From: Clostridium putrefaciens
GTDB lineage: Bacteria > Bacillota > Clostridia > Clostridiales > Clostridiaceae
NCBI RefSeq assembly: GCF_900461105.1
Contig: NZ_UFWZ01000001.1
Span: 2,356,001-2,420,000, forward strand
Length of the DNA: 64,000 nt
Direction of reading: 5' to 3'
Shown in pieces: positions 46,422 through 55,878 of this stretch. How positions within the stretch are numbered: the stretch's first letter is position 1; each line of letters opens with the position of its first letter. The notes below the pieces were generated by a model, which was not told where the DNA came from, made no database searches, and worked only from the letters and a program-made list of their open reading frames with translations. A program made the position numbers and the translations under genes.

Positions 46422-47033
46422 ATGTGTGAAAAAGACTCCTTTATGGAAAAAGATGATGATATGAATTTTGTCCCTTGGGTTCAAGATACAAATGTTTTCT
46501 CTGATATGCAAAATGACTCTAGAATCCTAGAAGATCCTTCAGTAGCTTCTATTGGTATGATGTGTAATCCTAATATGATGCAATCTATGGATATGATGTG
46601 CCATCCAAGCAACATGAAGCCTATGGATATGATGTGTCATCCGAGCATGATGCAGCCTATGGATATGATGTGCCATCTGAGCATGATGCACCCTATGCAT
46701 ATGATGGGTAATCCTAATATGATGTGTCCTATGCATATGATGGGTAATCCTAATATGTTAAATCCTATGATGGGCTCTCCTTATAACATACCACCAAACG
46801 TAGAAAATAAAATCCCAACTCATGATGCTTGCACAAAGGGCTGTAGAGAAATTGAAGATGTTAATTATTCCGATGACTTTAGAAGTAAGGATAAAAATGT
46901 GGAAAAGATACTAAGAAAGATAGAATGTAATAATCCAATGATATTGAAAACTCTAATGTGCTATAATATGCCTTGTAATCTTGCAAGGAACATAATGAAA
47001 GATATGATAAAGCTCACATTAATGTATAAGTAA
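46422..47033 (+). CDS. Met/Cys/His-rich repeat protein
   Basis: A 203-aa protein. Residues 46-117 are six 12-residue tandem repeats: MMCNPNMMQSMD, MMCHPSNMKPMD, MMCHPSMMQPMD, MMCHLSMMHPMH, MMGNPNMMCPMH, MMGNPNMLNPMM. About half of the residues are Met, with Cys and His, suggesting soft metal (copper-like) binding or a structural role. The N-terminal 45 residues are acidic; a C-terminal helical part (DKNVEKILRKIECNNPMILKTL) ends the protein. No signal or membrane segment. AATGGAGGTATTATTTT precedes the ATG. I know no family with this repeat. It is monocistronic. Confidence 0.65.
   Translation: MCEKDSFMEKDDDMNFVPWVQDTNVFSDMQNDSRILEDPSVASIGMMCNPNMMQSMDMMCHPSNMKPMDMMCHPSMMQPMDMMCHLSMMHPMHMMGNPNMMCPMHMMGNPNMLNPMMGSPYNIPPNVENKIPTHDACTKGCREIEDVNYSDDFRSKDKNVEKILRKIECNNPMILKTLMCYNMPCNLARNIMKDMIKLTLMYK
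46557..46772 (+). repeat. 36-base tandem repeats coding 12-residue Met/Cys/His units
   Basis: Six in-frame units of exactly 36 bases (residues 46-117), each with ATGATG and a Pro codon. The copies differ more toward the ends, so they are not all recent. Copy number may vary between strains. Confidence 0.8.
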
Positions 47034-47050
47034 TTAATATAAATAAAAAT

Positions 47051-47096
47051 AAAAGGTAGAAGTTTTAAAGTGTGTACTTTATAACTTCTACTTTTT
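47051..47096. terminator. bidirectional terminator
   Basis: AAAAGGTAGAAGTT...AAAGT pairs with ACTTTATAACTTCTACTTTTT between the repeat-protein gene and the convergent DUF3793 fragment, with T runs on both sides. Confidence 0.8.
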
Positions 47097-47303
47097 ATTT
47101 AAATTCATAACTACATAATAAATAGGATATCCTAAAGGTAATCCTATCTCATGAAGACAGACAAAAGCAAATCGTTGTTTTAATTTAAATAAAACTTCAT
47201 TTAACTTCATATCTTTATTATATCCATATTGTAACAAAGACTCTAAACCTTCTTCATTATAAATTACACCTTCAAGTTTACTTCTATTATAAATCATAAT
47301 CAC
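47088..47303 (-). pseudogene. shortened DUF3793-like gene
   Basis: About 71 residues: VIMIYNRSKLEGVIYNEEGLESLLQYGYN...FVCLHEIGLPLGYPIYYVVMNL. The HEIGLPLGYP motif is diagnostic for DUF3793, whose members are about 190 aa. The N-terminal third and everything after GYP are missing, so this is a truncated gene or remnant. AAAGGAG lies 5 bases before a GTG at 47303; an ATG at 47297 also fits. Further upstream a 15-base duplication (GAAGTTAGATTATTT twice) suggests rearrangement. It follows the DUF2325 gene, a usual partner in iron-related loci. Confidence 0.6.
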
Positions 47304-47390
47304 AGATACTCCTTTCTTCTTCCCTGATCTAAAATAATCTAACTTCAAATAATCTAACTTCAATTAATATAACCAATTGTTTTAATATTT

Positions 47391-47681
47391 TTATTGATTG
47401 TTTTTTAAAAATTGCTTTATATTTTGATCTAAGTAACTAATAGATCTTCTTGAATATATTATGTTAGTATCATTTTCCTTTACTCTTCCTTTTATGGTCT
47501 TACTTAATTGATGTCCTATAAAATCTGTTAAAACTAAAACAAGGTCAGTATTTACAGGTATATCTAATTTTAAATCACCCTTTTTTCTTCCTGTAATATG
47601 ATTTATAGTTTCAAAACCATTTCCTCTTAAATAATCTTTAATATTTCCAAGCTTATCTCCGCCTATTACTAGTATACTCAT
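47391..47681 (-). CDS. DUF2325 family protein
   Basis: A 96-aa protein: SILVIGGDKLGNIKDYLRGNGFETINHITGRKKGDLKLDIPVNTDLVLVLTDFIGHQLS...IIYSRRSISYL. The pattern VIGGDKLGNI, TDLVLVLTDFI and YSRRS matches DUF2325, often near iron uptake and flavodoxin genes in Clostridia. Start ATG at 47681 after AAGGAGTGATTATA. A Fur-box-like site lies 81 bases upstream of the start, consistent with iron control. Function unknown. Confidence 0.75.
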   Translation of the reverse strand: MSILVIGGDKLGNIKDYLRGNGFETINHITGRKKGDLKLDIPVNTDLVLVLTDFIGHQLSKTIKGRVKENDTNIIYSRRSISYLDQNIKQFLKNNQ

Positions 47682-47761
47682 TATAATCACTCCTTATATA
47701 TTTTTTCTAACACTAAATTCTATACATTATATTTTATATCTTTACATGTTAATATTAATAT

Positions 47762-47776
47762 TAATAATCATTCTCA
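47762..47776. promoter_or_regulatory. Fur-box-like site upstream of DUF2325
   Basis: On the minus strand TGAGAAT-G-ATTATTA matches the 7-1-7 Fur consensus TGATAAT-N-ATTATCA in 13 of 15 positions. It overlaps a TTGAGA that could be a -35 element, 81 bases before the DUF2325 start. Repression of this locus by iron-loaded Fur is the likely meaning. Confidence 0.65.
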
Positions 47777-47840
47777 ATCGTATTGTATAGTATTTTTCTT
47801 TTTTTGTAAACAGTATTGTTATATATTTTTAAAAAAAAAT

Positions 47841-47871
47841 AGAAGACTTCTCATTAATTGAGAAGTCTTCT
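47841..47871 (-). terminator. terminator of the MMPL operon
   Basis: AGAAGACTTCTC pairs with GAGAAGTCTTCT around a 7-base loop, with a T-rich tail on the minus strand; downstream of the heptad-repeat gene. Confidence 0.88.
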
Positions 47872-47955
47872 TAAGTTTATATCATAACAAGTATCTTTTA
47901 TTAATATCTTAATGCTTGTATAAAATCCAATTTAGCTTCCCTAGGTGATTTTTTA

Positions 47956-50748
47956 TTAACTGAATATATTCTTTATCCAGTTAATAAAACCTTTCCTTTC
48001 TTCTTTAACTTCAACTTTTTGTTCTATTTTCACTTCTGGTATTTTTACTTCTTCAGTCTTTATTATGAATTTAACTTTACCTTCCATGCCCTCTTCTATA
48101 CCTGAAAATGTTCCGTAGTTTTCCGATAACTTCACAATTTCATCTTTAGATGCTAGTACCTCATCTATATCAGCTACACCTTCACTTACTTTATCATGAA
48201 GCTTTGTTACTCCTTCTTCATCAAACTTTTCCATTCCCTCTTTTAATTCTTTAGCGCCATTTGCTAATTGACTTGAAGCATCTTTTAGTTGTGCGGCTCC
48301 AAAGTTTAATCCTTCAACTCCATTATTCAAATCTGATGTACCCTCATATAGCCTATTTACGCCCTCTTCTAGTTGCTTTATTCCACCAGTCAATTGGGGA
48401 AGCTTACCTAGTGACTCCCTTACCTTACTCACATTATCTTCTTCTAAAGATTCCTTCATTATTGAAAGTATATCTTCACTATCTTTAAGATGTTTTTGCA
48501 TAGTCATTAGGGTATTTATACTTTCAGGTGACTTAGATATCTTATCCATTATATCTGGTGTCATATTTTTTTCTATAGCTGTTATTATAGGTTGAAGATT
48601 TTTCATATCTTCTTCTAATACTGATATATTACCAACTGTTTCTTTAAATTCTTTACGCTTGCTAGCTTCTAATAATTTCTTTGATATAGCTATATTTTGT
48701 TTGTTTTTATCTAAAGTAGACTTCATTCCTTGTATAGCTGGAAGCATTTGATTTACCTTATTAAGTTCGCCCATAATCTCTTTATTGTTTAATACTTCAT
48801 TTAATCCCTTTAACATAACCTGTGTATTAGGATCTTGTATTTTAGATTGAGCGCCCTTTAATGTAGCAGTCATTTTCTTAATACTCTTCATAGTTTCTGG
48901 ATTTAGAGCTTTTGAAATAGCTTCTAAAGCATCTTTATTTTGCCCAAGAGCTTGTTGAAGTGCTATTAAAGTTTTTAAGCTTTCTTTCATACTATCCATA
49001 CTGCCTTTGGATTTAATAAATCCATCTCTGACTCCTACCACCGCACCATTATATCCACTAATCAATCCTTGTAACTGTTTATTTACCTTTGCTGTTTGTT
49101 GATTATCTAGAGGATAAGCTTTATTTACTGCTTCCCTTAATGCATTAACATTTTCTTCTTTAATTAGATCCTCTGTATCTGCAACAAATTTATTAGCCAT
49201 AGCTTCTTGCTGTTCTAAAATCCCTTTCATCTCTGCTCCATTTACCTTTTCTAGAGCCTTTGCTGAATCTAATATATTGTTAATTGCACTAGCATTTTGA
49301 AATATAGGTGATAGTGTATCTATCACAGATATATCCATAGTAGCTAATGAATTTAATTCTCCCATAAGCGGTGCTAATTTATCTACATTTTTCATAACCT
49401 CTAGTAATGGTTGTAACTTTTCAGCATCTATATCTACACTACTTAGCTTATCTGTAGTGTTTATTAAAGCCTCAATATTACTTATATTCTCTGGTGTTGA
49501 TAATGCTTTTAACTGTTCAATCATGGTATTTGCTAACATTTTTGATATTCCAACTGCCCTATAATCTATAAACGTCTTCCCCATAAGATTCATATTATCC
49601 TCACTAAGTAAAGGTACTAAACCTCCAACACTTGAAACATCAATATCTTTTGCAAAGTAAGCATCATTAATTAATGTTCTTTCTCTTTCAACATTATTAT
49701 CCTCTGTTATTAATGCAATCTTTTTTTGATTTTCTCCTTTTGACATTTCACCTTTTATTATTCCAATACCTTTTCCCGCAGTATTTATGCCAGATTTTAA
49801 ATCATAGGCTCCATTTCTTAGGGAAGTACTACCATCCTTTAATTTATCAGTGCCAACCACTAAATCGCCCATTTTTTCTGCAAAAAGGCTTTCTCCTTCT
49901 GATAGCTTTTCACTACCTTCTTTTAACTTTCCACTAGCATCTTTTAATTCATCTATTCCATCAACTAGTTCTGAAAGGTCTTTAGAATTCTTTAACTTTT
50001 CAATCTCTGGAAGATCTGGCGTAGCTGTTATCATTACTGGTCCCATCTTAAAGTTTTCAACATCAGATTCTATTTCAAGCTTATCTTCAAGTCCAAGATC
50101 TATATCCATGGTGTTAAGTCCTAAGCTCTCCTTTAATCCTGGTAACCCTATATAAGTTACTATATTGTTATTTCCATCAGAAGCTATCTGTCCAGAGTTT
50201 ACCTTTATATTTTTGAAGTTATCTATAGGTAAATTTAATAAAGCTACAGTAGCGAAGGGTGTATATATTGTTTTCTCTTTGCCATTAATAGTAACCTTAT
50301 GAGCTTCTTTATTTTTTATTTCCAAGCTTATTTTTACCTTACCAGATTTCCCTGCTAATTCTTCTGGTTTTATACTTACTCCATTTAAATAATATACCAT
50401 TGTTATTTCTAAAGGTAACTCTTCATTAGAGTTCCCTTGATAAAAGATATCATTTTCTTTAGATCTCCATGTAATTGATTCTCCACTTATATCTGGTTTA
50501 TCTTCACCTTTTATATTTTTTATATCCTTTAAATTGGACTTATCTTTTATATCACCACCGTTTGGATTATGAATCCAAGCACTTACTATCTTATCTTTTA
50601 CATTTCCATCTTTATCTAATGTTATATATACTGATTCATCTTTCTTAACTGCTTCCGATGCCTGTACTAAATTAGGGCTTACTATTGAAGCCACTAAAAC
50701 AAGACTTATAATTGTTTTTGACATATAATTCAATTTATCTTTTTTCAT
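47956..50748 (-). CDS. secreted heptad-repeat protein, MMPL partner
   Basis: A 930-aa exported protein with a signal peptide (about 1-31, ending LVQAS), a beta-rich N-terminal third, then a very long helical region with heptads of the Leu-x-x-Gly type (DGSTSLRNGAYDLKSG, LYEGTSDLNNGVEGLNFGAAQLKDASSQLANGAKELKEG). This matches the X-X-X-Leu-X-X-Gly repeat family found in YhgE/Pip-like proteins of Firmicutes. The short C-terminal tail (FINWIKNIFS) has no clear membrane helix. It follows the MMPL gene by 20 bases, so it is likely a periplasmic-equivalent partner of that exporter. AGGAGGTAAGTATA precedes the ATG. Confidence 0.8.
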   Translation of the reverse strand: MKKDKLNYMSKTIISLVLVASIVSPNLVQASEAVKKDESVYITLDKDGNVKDKIVSAWIHNPNGGDIKDKSNLKDIKNIKGEDKPDISGESITWRSKENDIFYQGNSNEELPLEITMVYYLNGVSIKPEELAGKSGKVKISLEIKNKEAHKVTINGKEKTIYTPFATVALLNLPIDNFKNIKVNSGQIASDGNNNIVTYIGLPGLKESLGLNTMDIDLGLEDKLEIESDVENFKMGPVMITATPDLPEIEKLKNSKDLSELVDGIDELKDASGKLKEGSEKLSEGESLFAEKMGDLVVGTDKLKDGSTSLRNGAYDLKSGINTAGKGIGIIKGEMSKGENQKKIALITEDNNVERERTLINDAYFAKDIDVSSVGGLVPLLSEDNMNLMGKTFIDYRAVGISKMLANTMIEQLKALSTPENISNIEALINTTDKLSSVDIDAEKLQPLLEVMKNVDKLAPLMGELNSLATMDISVIDTLSPIFQNASAINNILDSAKALEKVNGAEMKGILEQQEAMANKFVADTEDLIKEENVNALREAVNKAYPLDNQQTAKVNKQLQGLISGYNGAVVGVRDGFIKSKGSMDSMKESLKTLIALQQALGQNKDALEAISKALNPETMKSIKKMTATLKGAQSKIQDPNTQVMLKGLNEVLNNKEIMGELNKVNQMLPAIQGMKSTLDKNKQNIAISKKLLEASKRKEFKETVGNISVLEEDMKNLQPIITAIEKNMTPDIMDKISKSPESINTLMTMQKHLKDSEDILSIMKESLEEDNVSKVRESLGKLPQLTGGIKQLEEGVNRLYEGTSDLNNGVEGLNFGAAQLKDASSQLANGAKELKEGMEKFDEEGVTKLHDKVSEGVADIDEVLASKDEIVKLSENYGTFSGIEEGMEGKVKFIIKTEEVKIPEVKIEQKVEVKEERKGFINWIKNIFS

Positions 50749-50768
50749 TATACTTACCTCCTGTAAAT

Positions 50769-52865
50769 TTAAGCTGATAATTCAACATTTTCTTTTTCAT
50801 TTTTATTTTGTTTCCACCCTTTAGTTGTAAACCCTATAAACTTTTCTGAAACTATTAATATTGATGGTAATATAAATATTATTACAACCATACTTATAAT
50901 AGCTCCTCTAGCCATTAAAAAGCATAGACTCTTTATAAGTTCCATATCTGATATAAGTGCTACTCCTGCAGTAGCTGCAAAAAATGTAAGAGCACTTGTT
51001 ACTATAGATTTTGCTGAACCTTGTACAGATATTTTCATAGCTTCTATCTTGTCATATCCATTTCCAATTTCCTCTTTAAATCTAGATGTAAGTAAAATAG
51101 CGTAGTCTACAGTTGCTCCTAGCTGTATAGTTCCGATTACTATATTTGAGATAAAAGGAAGTGCTGTACCTGTGTAGTACGGAATTCCAAGATTTATAAA
51201 TATAGCAAGTTCAATTGACAATACTAAAATAAGTGGTAATGAAAAAGATAAAAACACTCCAAATATTATGGCAAATATAGCTGCAATTGAAACTACATTT
51301 ACTCTTTTAAAATCGCTCTCAGCTATCCGAATTAGGTCTTTAGTTAAAGGTCCCTCGCCTGATACCATAGCATTTCCATCATACTCTTTTGCGATATTTA
51401 TTATTTCATCCACTTGAGCATTTTCTTCGTCTTGTGCTGCTTTATATATAGAATTTGCAACTATTAAGTTGTATCCATCCTTTTTAAAGTTTGCTTTTAT
51501 ATCTTCTGGTACAAAGCTTTCTGGAATTGATCCACCTATTAATTTATCATAAGATAAAACTTTTTCTATTCCTTCAACCTTTTCTATTCGATCTGCCATT
51601 TCTTTCTTTTTGTACTGCGGCAAATCATCTTTTACAACTATCATATGTGTAGTTGTCATATTATAATCTTCCTTAAGCTTGTTTAAAGCTACCACTGATT
51701 CCATGTCTTTAGGTAATGACTCATCTAAGTTGTAATACACCTTTGCATTATTAGCTCCATAAATTGCTGGTATAAAAGCTATAACGAATATAACAACAAT
51801 AAACTTATAGTGATTAGTTACATAATCTGCAACCTTTGTAAATTCAGGCAATATGGTTTTATGATTGAACCTGTGTATAGCTTTATCAAAGTATAAAACT
51901 AAGGCCGGTAAAATAGTTACCGTACATATTACTCCAAGTAATACTCCTTTAGCCATTACAATTCCTATATCTTTTCCAAGAGCTAATTCCATAGCACAAA
52001 GTGCAAGGAAACCGGCTATAGTTGTAAGAGAACTTCCCGATATAGCTGCTATGGTATTTGCTATTGCCTCTGCCATAGCTTCTTCTTTATCCTCTATTTT
52101 AAGCTTTTCTTCTTCATATCTGTGCAATAAGAATATTGAATAGTCCATAGTTACCCCTAACTGGAGTACTGCTGCCAAGGCTTTTGTTATATATGAAACC
52201 TCACCTAAGAATATATTACTTCCAAAGTTATATAAGATTGCAAATCCAATGGAGGCTAAAAATATAAATGGTATAATTACAGATTCCATAGTAAGCGCTA
52301 AAACTATTGTAGATAAAACTACTGCAATTAACACATAAATAGGAGTCTGTTTATCCGAAAGGTCCTTTGTATCTTTTACTATAGCTGATAATCCACTTAG
52401 AAAGCTTTTTTCATCCATTACTTTTCTTATATCTGTTATAGCCTTTTGTGTAACCTCTGAGGAACTTCCCTCTTTATACTTTATTACCATCATTGTAGAA
52501 TCTTTGCTATAAAGCGCTCCCCTTACATCCTCTGGTAATATCTCCTTTGGAATAGATATATCTAGGACATCATCTATCCAAAGTACACTCTCTACTCCAT
52601 CAATTGTTTGAACCTTTTCTTTTATTCTAGATACCTCTTTAGGTTCTGCATCATCCATAATTAGCATAGATAAAGATGCACTTGCAAATGTATCATCCAA
52701 AATATTTTGACCTTTCATAGAATCTAAATCTTGTGGTAAATAAGTCAAAACATCATAATTTATTTTTGTATTTATCATACCAAAAACTGATAAAATTGAT
52801 AAAAGTATTGCTACTATAAGCACTATATTTCTATGCTTTGATATGAATGCACCAAATTTCTTCAC
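50769..52865 (-). CDS. MMPL family RND-type transporter
   Basis: A 698-aa membrane protein with 12 transmembrane helices and two large extracellular loops, the MMPL/RND pattern. The N-terminal half (LSILSVFGMINTKINYDVLTYLPQDLDSMKGQNILDDTF) and the repeat RFKEEIGNG near the end match clostridial MMPL proteins, which export lipids or drugs. The start is GTG (52865) after AGGAATGAGG. The order tetR-MMPL-heptad protein with operator-like palindromes suggests an inducible efflux system. The substrate is unknown. Confidence 0.88.
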   Translation of the reverse strand: MKKFGAFISKHRNIVLIVAILLSILSVFGMINTKINYDVLTYLPQDLDSMKGQNILDDTFASASLSMLIMDDAEPKEVSRIKEKVQTIDGVESVLWIDDVLDISIPKEILPEDVRGALYSKDSTMMVIKYKEGSSSEVTQKAITDIRKVMDEKSFLSGLSAIVKDTKDLSDKQTPIYVLIAVVLSTIVLALTMESVIIPFIFLASIGFAILYNFGSNIFLGEVSYITKALAAVLQLGVTMDYSIFLLHRYEEEKLKIEDKEEAMAEAIANTIAAISGSSLTTIAGFLALCAMELALGKDIGIVMAKGVLLGVICTVTILPALVLYFDKAIHRFNHKTILPEFTKVADYVTNHYKFIVVIFVIAFIPAIYGANNAKVYYNLDESLPKDMESVVALNKLKEDYNMTTTHMIVVKDDLPQYKKKEMADRIEKVEGIEKVLSYDKLIGGSIPESFVPEDIKANFKKDGYNLIVANSIYKAAQDEENAQVDEIINIAKEYDGNAMVSGEGPLTKDLIRIAESDFKRVNVVSIAAIFAIIFGVFLSFSLPLILVLSIELAIFINLGIPYYTGTALPFISNIVIGTIQLGATVDYAILLTSRFKEEIGNGYDKIEAMKISVQGSAKSIVTSALTFFAATAGVALISDMELIKSLCFLMARGAIISMVVIIFILPSILIVSEKFIGFTTKGWKQNKNEKENVELSA

Positions 52866-52889
52866 TTTGCCTCATTCCTTTCTTTATCT

Positions 52890-53513
<624 letters not shown>

Positions 53514-53644
53514 CTTATCCACTCCTGATATAATCTTTATGTGATATCCATAATGTTCTATACTCCTTCTTTCATAAAAAAGCCTTCTAAACTGTTTATC
53601 TCTATCTTATTTCTTTTGTACATTTCAAATAAACTTTTTAGTTT

Positions 53645-53661
53645 AATGACCACCGGTCATT
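53645..53661. promoter_or_regulatory. TetR operator 1
   Basis: AATGACC-ACC-GGTCATT is a perfect 7-3-7 palindrome, about 130 bases before the tetR start, downstream of the -10. Confidence 0.7.
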
Positions 53662-53676
53662 TATCTAACATATATT

Positions 53677-53704
53677 ATTATATCCCTTAATGACCAATAG
53701 TCAA
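53677..53704 (-). promoter_or_regulatory. promoter of the tetR-MMPL operon
   Basis: Minus strand: TTGACT (53704-53699), 16 bases, TATAAT (53682-53677). The two operators flank it on either side. Confidence 0.75.
53691..53703. promoter_or_regulatory. TetR operator 2 (imperfect)
   Basis: TGAC-CAATA-GTCA repeats the half-site of operator 1 (TGACC...GTCA) and overlaps the -35 box. The centres of the two sites are 44 bases apart, about four helical turns, so cooperative or looped binding is possible. Confidence 0.55.
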
Positions 53705-53843
53705 TATATTTTACCAAACTTTTTAATTAATAATTTTATAACTTGTTTTCCGAAAATTAATGTATACCTTTACCACATTCTAATTACTAAATATTATGTT
53801 TATAAGTGATCTATGTTATAATAATAAATATATTTTTTGTTAT

Positions 53844-53879
53844 TATATTATTATTTTTGTTATTAAAAATAATAATATA
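53844..53879. repeat. 15-bp inverted repeat in the ABC-F promoter
   Basis: TATATTATTATTTTT and AAAAATAATAATATA pair perfectly around a 6-base loop; the right arm borders the -10 TATAAT at 53881-53886, with TTGTTA at 53857-53862 as possible -35. All A/T, so chance is possible. The 398 bases from 53523 to 53920 also carry the TetR operators. Confidence 0.4.
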
Positions 53880-53920
53880 GTATAATGTAGTCAATAATAA
53901 AAAAACAAGGCGGTATTAAT

Positions 53921-55834
53921 ATGATTGTTATTGGTTGTAAAAATATTTCAAAAAGTTATGGTATAGATGTAGTATTAAACAAAGTAAATTTTTCTATAAA
54001 TGAAGGAGATAAAGTTGGTTTTATAGGTGCTAACGGAGCTGGTAAATCCACCTTATTTAAAATATTAACAGGTGAGCTTTCTTATGATACAGGTGATATA
54101 TTCATAGATAAAAACAAAGCCCTAGGCTACCTTTCCCAACATCTTTCCCTAGGATCTAATAGTAGTATTTATGAAGAAATGCTTTCTGTTTTTAGTGAAC
54201 TACTATCCATTGAAAAAAAACTAAAAGAGTTAGAACTTAAGTTAAATGAAGGCTATGATCCTAATAAAGCTGCCTATCATGATAAGCTTATAAAAGACTA
54301 TACAACTTTAACTGAATTGTATAATAATAAAGGTGGATATACATATAAAGGTGATATTAATAGGATATTAAAAGGATTAGGCTTCTTCGAAGATGACTAT
54401 GAAAAGCCTATAACTATTCTAAGCGGTGGTCAAAAAACTAGGGTCGCCCTTTGTAAACTTCTTCTTACAAAGCCTGAAATATTACTTCTAGACGAGCCTA
54501 CAAATCATTTAGATTTAGATGCTATAGAGTGGCTTGAAGATTACTTGAAGGGCTATAAAGGAACCATCATTATTATATCCCATGATAGGTTTTTCTTAGA
54601 TGCTATAACTACCCACACCTTTGAACTTATTAATGGACACGTAGATTGTTATAACGCAAATTACTCAAAATATATAGACCTTAGAAAAAAAGAATTTGAA
54701 ACAAAGCTAAAAGCTTATAATCTCCAACAAATTGAAATTAAAAGACAAGAGGACATTATTGAAAAATATAAATCTTTTAATCGTGAAAAAAGTATCCGAG
54801 CAGCAGAAAGTAGAGAAAAAGCCTTAGCTAAAATAGAAAGACTAGAAACCCCTGATAAAGACTCAAAGGCTTCTAAAATTAAATTCGAAACCTTAATAAA
54901 AAGTGGAAATGATGTATTATATATAGAAAACTTAAGCAAAAACTTCGGAGAAAACCAACTTTTCTCTGATGTTAATCTTGATATAAAAAGAGGAGATCGT
55001 ATAGCCCTTATTGGTGAAAACGGAAGAGGTAAAACCACCCTCTTTAAGATCATAATGGATGACATACCTCCTAATAAAGGTACAAAGACCTTAGGTAAAA
55101 ATGTATTCATTGGCTATTATGATCAGGAACAATCTAACTTAAATGAAAGCAAAACAATTATTGATGAGATTTGGGATGAATATCCTCATATGACAACAAC
55201 TCAAGTTAGAAATGCTTTGGCATCATTTCTTTTTACTGGTGATGATGTTTTTAAGGAAATAAACAAATTAAGCGGTGGCGAAAAATGTAGAATTAATCTT
55301 TTAAAGCTTATGCTTTCAAAATCTAATTTTCTATTATTAGATGAACCTACAAATCATTTAGATATTATGTCAAGAGAAGCCTTAGAAGATGCTATAAATA
55401 ACTACGATGGAACCTTACTTATTATTTCACATGATAGATACTTTTTAAATAAAGTTATAAATAATATCTGTGAACTTAATTCAGATGGAGTAAAAGAGTA
55501 CCTTGGAAATTATAATTACTTCCAAGAAAAGAAGAAGAATCCTTCTAGATATGAAGGATTAGAAGAACTTCAAAACAAAAGCAAAACTCAGGTATCTGAA
55601 GAAAAACGCAAAAGAAGAAATTTAGATAAAAAAGCAAAAGAAGAAGAAAATAAACTTAAATCTTTAGAACAAGATATTTCATCTAGTGAATCAAATATAC
55701 TAAAACTTCAAGAACTACTTTGTTTAGAAGAAGTTTATTCAAATGCAGAAAAGAGTGAATCTATTAACAAAGAATTACTAGAACTACAAAAAGTATTAGA
55801 AACTTTATATGAAGAATGGGAAAAGCTGATATAG
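53921..55834 (+). CDS. ABC-F family ATPase (ribosomal factor)
   Basis: A 637-aa protein with two ABC ATPase domains and no membrane segment: first Walker A GANGAGKST with signature ILSGGQKTRV, second GENGRGKTT with signature KLSGGEKCRI, both with LLDEPTNHLD. A charged linker (about 220-320) and a C-terminal coiled coil (KEEENKLKSLEQDI...) are typical of ABC-F. These factors act on the ribosome, as translation factors or antibiotic-resistance proteins; the length and coiled coil suggest the YdiF-like housekeeping branch, not an ARE with known drug. AAGGCGG precedes the ATG. Its stop lies in a terminator palindrome. Confidence 0.88.
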   Translation: MIVIGCKNISKSYGIDVVLNKVNFSINEGDKVGFIGANGAGKSTLFKILTGELSYDTGDIFIDKNKALGYLSQHLSLGSNSSIYEEMLSVFSELLSIEKKLKELELKLNEGYDPNKAAYHDKLIKDYTTLTELYNNKGGYTYKGDINRILKGLGFFEDDYEKPITILSGGQKTRVALCKLLLTKPEILLLDEPTNHLDLDAIEWLEDYLKGYKGTIIIISHDRFFLDAITTHTFELINGHVDCYNANYSKYIDLRKKEFETKLKAYNLQQIEIKRQEDIIEKYKSFNREKSIRAAESREKALAKIERLETPDKDSKASKIKFETLIKSGNDVLYIENLSKNFGENQLFSDVNLDIKRGDRIALIGENGRGKTTLFKIIMDDIPPNKGTKTLGKNVFIGYYDQEQSNLNESKTIIDEIWDEYPHMTTTQVRNALASFLFTGDDVFKEINKLSGGEKCRINLLKLMLSKSNFLLLDEPTNHLDIMSREALEDAINNYDGTLLIISHDRYFLNKVINNICELNSDGVKEYLGNYNYFQEKKKNPSRYEGLEELQNKSKTQVSEEKRKRRNLDKKAKEEENKLKSLEQDISSSESNILKLQELLCLEEVYSNAEKSESINKELLELQKVLETLYEEWEKLI

Positions 55835-55853
55835 TAATTACTATATCAGCTTT
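55822..55853. terminator. terminator palindrome overlapping the ABC-F stop
   Basis: A perfect 16-bp palindrome (AAAGCTGATATAGTAA and its complement) contains the ABC-F stop codon TAG at 55832-55834. Flanked by A and T tracts, it can stop transcription from both convergent genes. Confidence 0.75.
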
Positions 55854-55878
55854 CTACATTTACTTACCTTGCCTAATT

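Noticed and set aside
46539-46736. Minus-strand frame rich in His and Met, antisense to the 12-residue repeats
   Set aside because: It is the reverse complement of the tandem repeat, with no SD; repeats produce such shadow frames.
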